A DNA stretch of 64,000 nt from NCBI GenBank assembly GCA_035771165.1, contig JAWNZC010000319.1:72001-136000 (forward strand), read 5' to 3'. Origin of the DNA: Paragorgia papillata. Lineage: Eukaryota > Cnidaria > Anthozoa > Scleralcyonacea > Coralliidae. Numbering within the stretch: the first letter of the stretch is position 1; each line of letters begins with the position of its first letter. Under the pieces are notes generated by a model, which saw only the letters and a program-made list of their open reading frames with translations, was not told where the DNA came from and searched no databases. Made by a program: the position numbers and the translations under genes. Below, in pieces: positions 31,263 through 41,800 of the stretch.

Positions 31263-34200
31263 AGCGAGTGAGGGCTTTCCCCAGAGTGCAAAGGTGAATA
31301 TCGTTTCTCTTGTATAGCCATTAACCTGCACTTCCATTTTTGCGCTTAGACTTTTTTTTTCTCTCTCGCCTTTTGTTTATTAATTTGCTAATATTTCTAC
31401 GTCTGTGTTTAAGTGCAAACCACAACCACATACCCCATTATCTAATAATGGTTGCTGAACCATTGACCAAAAGCAATTAGCAGCAGACACTTTCAAAAGA
31501 GTTTTTTTTAAAGAATGAATTGAGCATATAATGAGACCTATTTGAAAGCGATCTGTAAGTAAACGTTCGAATCGGAATTAAAATCGTTCTAAACGAGTCT
31601 TCCTGAGACCAAATCTAAACGAGGCTGAGATCGAGCTAAACGGATCTAAGATTGATCTAAAAAAAGTCTACCTGAGATCGATCTAAACGAGTGTGAAATC
31701 GTTTGAAATGAGTCTTGAGACTCGATCTAAACGAATATGAAGCTTTCTCAAAGCGAATGTAGATCGATCAGAAATAGTCAAGAAATATGAATGCGATGCG
31801 ACTGACTTTGTTCTAACGAGTGTGAGATCGTTCTAAGTGAGTGTTGGATCGTTCTAAACGAGTGCGAGATCCAGTGTACTAAGTCTCTAAGTTCCATGGC
31901 AAAAACACAAAAGAAGTGATACCAAGAAATCTGGACTACGGTAATTAAGCGAACCCAGAAAAGGATTGAAATACTTTATCACAACTTTTTATAGCAGAGG
32001 ATGGACACATAATCGTCATAATGCATTTACGTTGCAATAGCACGACCAGGATTTCACAGGGGGGAGCCCTAAAAGCTTAGCATGAAGCACTTCGGGAGGG
32101 GAATTGTAATGGTAACCCGTAACTCCATCCGAAGGTGAAAATGTGATGTCTGAAGTTCCGACGTTCCCGCCATTTTATCCAATTTTTTCCCATCAAGCAA
32201 TTCAATCAAGATCTGCAATCGTAACCTTCAAGGAGGCGTGGCAATGCACCCCTACTGATCACTTATCACGATTTCCTGTTTCTTCTTAGCAGATTTATTA
32301 TTGCTCCGATTAAATGATAAAGAAATTCACACCCTATGTTCTCGAATAGTGGCAAACGTGCTCCCATGCAATAGGTGATAAAAAGCCGGTTAAAATCTTA
32401 GTATTTCGTAGTGGATCTTCTTGTTCCGAAGTCGTGGACAAAAAGCTGCAAGCACAGCGCCACCCCGCGAAAGACATGACCGTTGCACGGTGCTTGATCT
32501 TAATTTCGAAAATCCTTTGAGGATGTAGACAGACTGATTACATATTAAGATGTTGATTTGATGATGTTATTACTGTTTTTGTTTCATCCTCCTGTTTTCT
32601 ATAGTTAGCAATAAGTTTTGATTGGGTTGGCCGAGCTCATTCGTTAGATTAAAATCGTACTGTGGTTTGAAAACTCGCATAAACTAAATTTGCAAAGAAT
32701 TGGTTTCGTTTTAGATGGAAGCAATTCCTAACACGCTAACCTGACCCACTAGTGTGTTTACTGCCTAGCTTATACACTAACCTGATCCACTAGTGTGTTT
32801 ACTGCCTAGCTTATACACTAACCTGATCCACTAGTCCCACTAGCGTGTTCACTGTCGAGCTTAATATACGCTAACCTGACCCACTAGTGTGTTTACTGCC
32901 TAGCTTATACATGCACTAACCTGATCCACTAGTGTGTTTACTGCCTAGCTTATACATGCACTAACCTGATCCACTAGTGTGTTTACTGCCTAGCTTATAC
33001 ACTAACCTGATCCACTAGTGTGTTTACTGCCTAGCTTATACATGCACTAACCTGACCCACTAGTGTGTTTACTGCCTAGCTTATACACTAACCTGATCCA
33101 CTAGTCCCACTAGCGTGTTCACTGTCGAGCTTAATATACGCTAACCTGACCCACTAGTGTGTTTACTGCCTAGCTTATACATGCACTAACCTGACCCACT
33201 AGTGTGTTTACTGCCTAGCTTATACATGCACTAACCTGACCCACTAGTGTGTTTACTGCCTAGCTTATACACTAACCTGATCCACTAGTCCCACTAGCGT
33301 GTTCACTGTCTAGCTTAATATACGCTAACCTGACCCACTAGTGTGTTTACTGCCTAGCTTATACGTTAACCCAACCCAATAGTGTGTTTACTGCCTAGCT
33401 TATACGCTAACCTGACCTACTAGTGTATTAATCCAAATAGTGAAATAAAAGTAGCGTGCTGCGTAGGCAGTGTAGAAACAACAATCGAAATGCAGTAAGG
33501 TTAGATATACTGCCGAAACAGAGAACGTAGGAATCTAACGTTTCGAGCGAAGGCGCTTCGTCAGAGAGAACGTTTCTCTCTCGAAACGTTAGATTCCTAC
33601 GTTCTCTGTTTCGGCAGTATATCTAACCTTACTACATTTCGATTGTTGCTACTAGTGTATTCACTGCCTAGCTTATACGCTAACCTACGCTAACTTGACC
33701 CACTAGCTGTAACTCAAACTTTAGCTCGAACCTCGAATTCAAACTCGGTACGTGCTCTAGATGTTTTTACTTTCAAGAGGTCGTTAGCCTGCACTCAATA
33801 CTTAACATTCAACCTGTCAACCTGTCAATTTCTTTGTTAATGAGTGGTTTAATTTCTACCATAAGCTAGCACGCGATTGCCGAAGGCCTTCTAAACTCGC
33901 AGCAACTTCTTTAATTAAAGCCTATTGCTACCTTAATATCTTGGACCATTGTTTGTAGCTTTTTTTGGAACGAAAATCATCTTTTTAGCAGTGCTATTGA
34001 AAAACCTAATGATTCGTGTCTAACAGTTATCGTGACGAGACGGTTTATGTAAATGAAATACAATTTAATGCAACTATGGGTTTTATATCGAAGCTTATAT
34101 CTTGCTCAGTCCTTGAGTTTCCAAGTATAAACAAACTGTGGTTACCCTGAAGTCACGAAGATGTCTAGCTTTGGCCGTTTTATACGTCCGTAAACGCATA

Positions 34201-35810
34201 TTTTGTATTACAAGCGTGTAAAACTGTAGAATGATGCGTAGCCAGTTGTTTTTGATAAGTGAAAACTGGTGGTAAACTGCCAAGAATAGTTTTGACAACG
34301 AAATACTGACATTTCTAGCGGAACCGTCAGAGTAGTAATGTAGAGTGCTGTGTAGGCAGTGTTTTGGATAGAGCAAAGTGAAAAGATGGTAAACTGCTGA
34401 GAATAGTTTTGATAACGAAATACTAACGTTTCAAGCGGAGCCCTTCATCAGAGTAAAATGTAGAGTGCTGTGTAGGCAGTGTTTTGGATAGACAAAGTGA
34501 AAAGATGGTAAACTGCCGAGAATAGAATTTCATCAGAGTAAAATGTGATGCACTTTTTCACGGTTTGGTCTTCCGTCATGAAAACTGTCAAGGGAAACGC
34601 GTGTTTTTGAAAATACTCTTCAAAGAGGATGTTTTTGAAAGCGTCGTTTACGTGTGGGAGTATAAACGTATATTTTTGTAAACGCTGACGTTGCAGCATC
34701 GAACCAAGTCTAGCAAAGACGACAGATCATCTAATATGGCGTGAACGGAAAAGTTTCGATGCGTTTGTACATGTTTACGACGAAAGTAAACGTAAAAAAG
34801 TAGAGTGTTTTGGATAGAGCAAAGTGAAAAGATCGTAAACTGCTGAGAATAGTTTTGATAACGAAATACTGACGTTTCAAGCAGAGTCCTTCATCAGAGT
34901 AAAATGTAGAGTGCTGTGTAGGCAGTGTTTTAGATAGAGCAAAGTGAAAAGATGGTAAACTGCTGAGAATAGTTTTGATAACGAAATACTGACGTTTCAA
35001 GCAGAGTACTAAAATGTGGAAAAGTAGAGTGTTGCGTAGGCAGTGTTTTGGATAGAGCAAAGTGAAAAGGTGGTAAAGTGACGAAATATTGACGTTTTAA
35101 GGGCTCGGCTCGCAACGTCAGTATTTCGTGAACGATATATGTAGTGATACGTTTTATACATGTGGACTAAGGTCTTAAAACAGATGATCGTGTGCAAATG
35201 TCAGGGGCGCAACTATAAATTTTCGAGGGCAGGGGTTGAACGCAAAAAAAAGGGCAATTATTGACCGCATTTGTAGGGGGGTCCTCCCCCGGAAATTTTT
35301 GAAATCTAGAACCTCGGAAACACCATTTGCAGCAATTTGAGCGAACTTTTTCATCTAATTCTACAGCAAGTATTGTTCAAATTTTACTGTAAAAACGAAG
35401 AAATTATCACACTAAAATCCAGCTCTATCTTTATGATTGGTTCAGGGAATTGAAGCCTCGACAGACGACACTTCACAAAAGTGAACATATTTTGGGGGTT
35501 GCGTTGCTCCGTTTGAGATTTTGAGTCATACATTACTGAATAGCTTCTAATTCGTCTAAGATGCCTCTGCCCTCGGACACATGAAAGTTCGACATTTGGT
35601 CTTAGCCTTATTTTGTGCAGGCAAAGAACTTTATCTTCGAAAATTTTGCTACGGCACTGATTTGGGATACTATAGATATCTACTATTGTATTGCGTACTA
35701 CAACAGACGATTAATTATCTGTTTATCTAAAGTCTAACCTAGTATTAGAGGTCTCACAAAAAGGGCAGGGGTTAAAAAGGGCAGGGGTTGCATGTATATA
35801 TATCATCATC

Positions 35811-35892
<82 letters not shown>

Positions 35893-38800
35893 GTAATAAT
35901 AATAATAATAATAATTTTGCACTTTACGAACCCCGCCCGCACTATTTTGTTCTAGCGTACACTCCAATGTACAAACATCTCTGATGTTTTACGCATGTGG
36001 TATTTTTTTGCGCACGACGCGAAATTTTGTGAAGACGATTTTTTGCGCACGACACGAACTTTTGTGAACAACGCGATTTTTTGCGCACGACACGAACTTT
36101 TGTGAACAAGGCGATTATTTTTGTGCACGACACGGCTTTTTCCCGCACGACACGATTTTTTTCGCACAACGCGACTTGTTTGCGCACGACACGATTTTTT
36201 TTTGCGCACCGGACGCGATCTTTTTATTTGTTTTGTCAGCTCTCGACTGGAACTAGTCATGCATTAGCGCATTCACGAGCAATAATATATAAAAACAAAA
36301 GCTTTACCTAGGTTGTTGTACATGGATAGGCAGTAACTTGAACGCAATCGTGACCTTCACGTGATGACACATACTCCTGAAAAAAAAGTTCGGTGGAAAA
36401 AGAATTCAGTAATTAATTAGATTTGATTGCATGTTATCTTAAAAATATTTCCGGAGAAACATCGAGTTGTTCTTTTAATGATAATCGTTTAGTAAACCCA
36501 AACAAAACAAAAACTGCTATTTAGGGACGAGCACTTGAGGGACGAGATGAATGTGGTCTATAGAAAAAGCAGTCACGGTTATTCTAGGGATAAAATGTAT
36601 ACGATTGCGGAGCTATTAAGCTTGTTAGTTACGAGTTAGTGGGAGGTGTGTCTACTTCAGAGAGATCATTCATATAGTAACGTAAGAGCGATTTGGACAG
36701 GTTTGAACCTGAGCGCCGTGTGCGGCCATCCTTTAATGCTCCGGTGTTACTACACATGCCGCGGCCTGTTCAAAAAGGTCGTATAGGAGGAAACCAGAGT
36801 ACCCAGACAAACTCTGCGGTGTTTGGTAGAATCAAACTGCAAGTACTCTTCTCACATGCGGCCGAAGTAAAAAGACAGGAATAAGCATATAAACTATCTT
36901 GTTCATTAAAGTGTCCCTTTGCTACTCAGTGTAACTAGGACGCAAACATGAAAAAGACGTCTGACTAAATTCAAGTCAACACGATTTAAATTAGGATGAC
37001 TATCACACATTTCAAAACCTGGACTAAATAGTTTTTCTCTCGCGCAAAACAGCGGTACTTCTATATCTGCGCTGTGGCTTTTGTGTTTCCTGTTCGCATA
37101 CATACAGTGGGTGGTTAGTAATTTATTCTGGCTAACGCCACACGATTTTTTTTTATCTCTGAGGAAAACCGAGTTAAACGCACTTGTTATTTGCCTTCTT
37201 TGGCAAGATGTACATCATAACAAAATTTCGGTGTTCTTTGTTCGTGTTATGACTTTCCTACCACGCTGTAGGTGTTGAGCAACAACAGGAAATGATTTTT
37301 GGAAATATTTCAATGCTTCGTCGACAATCATTCTTTATTGTTTAATATGAAGAAAACGATGGCTGGTTTCGTCTGTGGCTTTGAAAACTGTCCTAATTAT
37401 GTTCAGTAATGTTCTCAAAATGTCACATTCATGTTCGTCAGCGCATGTCCAAGTCGTTTATGGGAAAGCATCGATGTACTTCGCAAGACATGATTTATAC
37501 CAATTAATACCGTGAATTCAATTCTGTAATTTTGGCATTATTTTGGACGGGTTTGGTTGGGGGGGGGGGGGGGGGTGAACCCATCTACACCCTGTAAGGT
37601 GAAGTAATACGAGCAACAAATTGCTGCAACATTGTTGCGTTGCAAGTTGAACAGCGTTGTTGCACGTATTACCACCCTGCACCTTAAACATTGTCACGCA
37701 ACAATGATTTTGTTGCAAGTTGAATCAGCATGTTGCAGCAAGTAGAACTGGAGTCTACTTTTTTCAACAAATTTTTTCAACTTGCAACAAAATCATTGTT
37801 GCGTGACAATGTTTCAATAAGGTGGGTGGTAATACGTGCAACAACGCTTTTCAACTTGTAACTCAACAAAGTTTGCGTTGCAAGTTGAAGAAAAATGTTG
37901 CCCGTATCACCTCACCTTAAGACTGAATGAGAATATTAAGAATGTGCAAAATCAGTAGTTCAATTTTCTTTTTCAGTTTTAACTTTAACTTTAACTTTAA
38001 TCAATTTCAATACATTACATTGTTTAAATAATCTAATGTATTAGAGGTAAACCTAAAACAGAATTCAAGATTCCCTACTATAGGTCACCCAAGATACAAT
38101 TATATACAATACAGTATACGATTATAAAAACCTAATAATTATAAATACATTACAATGAACAGCTGACATTAAATTTATTATAATAGTAAGAAAATAAATT
38201 CTTACGAAAAATAGATAAAGAATTAGATTCTCTGATATTCAGTTTTTTTTGGTTTATGTTTTCATCTTTTTCAACAATTCTCTCTCAATTCTCTTTTCAG
38301 TCGTTAGAAATGTCTTCCGCAAGCCGGTCACGGGACAGTAAGTTCTTTTATTATTACATGTTGAACAATATTGCAATAGCTTTAATCCTTTTTATACAAT
38401 ACTCTGGCTGCTATGCGTGTTGTCATTGGTTGTTGGCCATGATCTATTCGAGGACAGACACATGGATCACGTCAGCTGACTTGCTTTTTTTCTTTCTTCA
38501 TGCCCCAAAATGCAGCAAGAGCTTTGATAAAAAGCTTTTAAATTTTTGTATTGTATAAAACAAATAGATTCCATTTTTTTGTTGTCTCTTCAGTTATAGA
38601 CGCACAGAAGACGTCACAACGTGGTAAGAACATCAGTGACCACTTTCTTACCACGTTGTGACGTCATCTGTGCATCTATAACTCAACAGACAACGGCAAA
38701 ATGGAATCTATTTGTTAAATAGAAAAGTGGCCCAAAAGTCTTCAAGCCATCTCAGTAAATGAATATTTCTTTACCTAGTAAAACACAGGCTTGATGATCA

Positions 38801-41800
38801 AGAAAATAAGGAAGAAAATGATTCTAGTTTTCCTGTTCAACCATCTGACGTCTTTTGCTCAGTACCAGGACGTTTATCTCTACTCAGCTCCACGTCGAAG
38901 TACAAAGTTACGGTGGGAGAAATTCGAAGGCGGCTTGCGCACCCAGAGTGTTTAAATGCGTCATTATTGGGTGGGGTGTTAAGAAGGTAGGAACTTGCTT
39001 GTTATTTCAAAGTATGCTAAACCTTGTAAGTGAGGTGGGTGGGACAGTGAGGTGGGTGGGACAGTGAGGTGGGTGGGATAGTGAGGTGGGTGGATCAGGG
39101 AGGGTCAGTGGGGTGAGGTGGGTCAGGGAGGGTCAGTGAGGTGGGTGGGACAGTGAGGTGGGTGGCTGGGTCAGTGAGGTGGGTGGGTCACTAAACTAAA
39201 CTAACCTTATTTATACTGGATAACTCTATCAGTTATATCTAAACTGTTATCCTGAGGTCCAGTAAGGGCCCACCCTCATTGGTCCAGTGTTACTACAGGA
39301 GGAAACCAGAGTACCCGGAGGAAACCTGTGGTGTTTGGTAGAGTCAAACTGGAATCACTCTTCTCACATGCGGCCAAGGTGAATTTTTTTTTTGATCAGA
39401 TAACTGCACTGTGCAGGAATCGAACCCGGCTCGCAGAGGTGAAAGGCACGTGCACCAACCACTGTGCCACCAACACCCCATATGGTGGGTGGGACAGTGA
39501 GGTGGGTGGGTCAGTGAGGTGGGTGGGACAGTGAGGTGGGTGGGACAGTGAGGTGGGTGGGACAGTGAGGTGGGTGGGACAGTGAGGTAGGTGGGTCAGT
39601 GAGGTGGGTGGGTCAGTGAGGTGGGTGGGACAGTGAGGTGGGTGGGTCAGTGAGGTGGGTGGGACAGTGAGGTGGGTGGGACAGTGAGGTAGGTGGGTCA
39701 GTGAGGTAGGTGGGTCAGTGAGGTGGGTGGGTCAGTGAGGTGGGTGGGACAGTGAGGTGGGTGGGTCAGGGAGGTAGGTGGGTCAGTGAGGTGGGTGGGT
39801 CAGTGAGGTGGGTGGGACAGTGAGGTGGGTGGGTCAGGGAGGTAGGTGGGTCAGTGAGGTAGGTGGGTCAGTGAGGTAGGTGGGTCAGTGAGGTGGGTGG
39901 GTCAGTGAGGTGGGTGGGACAGTGAGGTGGGTGGGTCAGGGAGGTAGGTGGGTCAGTGAGGTGGGTGGGTCAGTGAGGTGGGTGGGACAGTGAGGTGGGT
40001 GGGTCAGGGAGGTAGGTGGATCAGTGAGGTGGGTGGGTCAGTGAGGTGGGTGGGTCAGTGTGGTGGGTGGGTCAGTGAGCTGGGTGGGTCAGGGAGGTGG
40101 GTGGGTCAGTGAGGTGGGTGGGACAGTGAGGTGGGTGGGACAGTGAGGTGGGTGGGACAGTGAGGTGGGTGGGACAGTGAGGTGGGTGGGTCAGTGAGGT
40201 GGGTGGGTCAGGGAGGTAGGTGGGTCAGTGAGCTGGGTGGGTCAGGGAGGTGGGTGGGCCAGTGAGGTGGGTGGGCCAGTGAGGTAGGTGGGACAGTGAG
40301 GTGGGTGGGACAGTGAGGTAGGTGGGACAGTGAGGTGGGTGGGACAGTGAGGTGGGTGGGTCAGTGAGGTAGGTGGGTCAGTGAGGTGGGTGGGACAGTG
40401 AGGTGGGTGGGCCAGTGAGGTGGGTGGGCCAGTGAGGTAGGTGGGGCAGTGAGGTGGGTGGGACAGTGAGGTGGGTGGGTCAGTGAGGTGGGTGGGTGGG
40501 TCAGTGAGGTGGGTGGGACAGTGAGGTGGGTGGGTCAGTGAGGTGGGTAGGTCCAGGGCCATCGAGAGCCAGGATGGGCCCTGGGTCAAACGTTGGAGCT
40601 GGGCCCCCCACCAAAATCAATGCTTTAATACCATCATTATATCTAGTATTCTAAAGGCTTATCTACATGATACGATTGTCGTATATGATTGTCATTGTGA
40701 TGTATGTGATTCAACACCAGTAGTGTAAATGACGTTTGTCAACATTCACCATCGAATCATGAAGAAGACTGAATTGTCTACGTACACAAAATTGCATATG
40801 CCAGAATGACAATCGTATATGACAATCGTATCGTGTAGATAGGCCTTAAGAGTATTCTTACATCAGAAGCGTCAGTCAAGCTAAAATATTTACAATGGTC
40901 ATACTCATACCGGCTTTTTAAACACATTAAAAGGACAAAAACAGATTAAGTTTCTGTAGTTTAACTGTTTTGATGCTAAATTCAATAATAAATTTCTTGG
41001 ACTAAAATATTACGGGCCCCTATTTTTTTCGGGTTAATTACCCCGCTTACTGCCCCCCCCCCCCTCCTTCTTGATGCAACTGGGTGGGTCAGTGAGGTGG
41101 GTGGGTCAGTGAGGTGGGTGGGTCAGTGAGATGGGTGGGTCAGTGAGGTGGGTGGGTGAGTGAGGTGGGTGGGTCAGTGAGGTGGGTTGGTGAGGTTTTC
41201 AAAATGACTTAGTCTCTTCGTTCATATCTTGAATTGGTTCTCCTTTGCCAGAGCAAAGTCAAAAAATGGTGGCAAATGTCTTCGAGAAAAACTAGAAAAA
41301 ATAGGTTTATCACTACCAGCGGGACGAAGGAAAGCTGCTCAGGTGACACTCCTCACATCCTTGGTTGAAGGTGAGATAAAAATGGATTATGTCTGATCAT
41401 TTTGCCCTGTAATATTTTCGTTTTTTATACAAATTAATATACAATACTCATCCACTGATTTTCATATATTGAGATTTGGGGGAAAGTTCAACATATATAA
41501 TTCAGGGGTGGATTTAGGGGTGGTGGATTGGGTGGCTAGCCACCCCCCTCTTTGGTCTAGAAAAAATTATTAAAAGACGCTAAATATAATTATTGCAGGT
41601 CCAACAGCTCTAGTTGACCGTGAAGTTGCAGTTTTCATTTGTTGTTTTTTAAGTGCTTACATAAATATTTTATACTGTAAGTACAAGTAACCCAAAAATA
41701 TAACCTTTTTCTATACTGCGGAGTGCTCAAACGTGCCCTCAAATGGCTCTCAAATTCCTGGAAATGCCATTTCAGAGACCCAAGAACTTAAAAATTTCCA

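Larger units (their letters stand above)
34260..35125 (-). repeat. Hammerhead-bearing repeats, family A, minus strand, partly tandem
   Basis: Units at about 34260-34370, 34371-34550 and 34800-35125, separated by unrelated text. Within the last block two GACGTTTCAAGC modules are 120 bp apart (34867, 34987), as in the + strand arrays at 1.5 and 3.6 kb. Several cores are damaged. Confidence 0.8.

Noticed and set aside
34731..35060. 109-codon minus-strand ORF in TFAP2 intron 2
   Set aside because: It consists of two copies of the family A ribozyme repeat in frame.
38593..38622. Possible extra TFAP2 micro-exon with good acceptor and GTAAGA donor
   Set aside because: Its sequence is part of an inverted-repeat element whose other arm carries the mirror copy, and including it is not needed for the frame.
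38828..38986. Shorter version of TFAP2 exon 4 starting after the AG at 38827
   Set aside because: It would need a preceding phase-2 exon, but the available upstream exons end in phase 0 (exon 2) or 1 (exon 3). The AG at 38778 has a better pyrimidine tract and the right phase.
40242..40589. 115-codon Pro/His/Thr/Leu-rich minus-strand ORF
   Set aside because: Translation of the 17-bp G-rich satellite.
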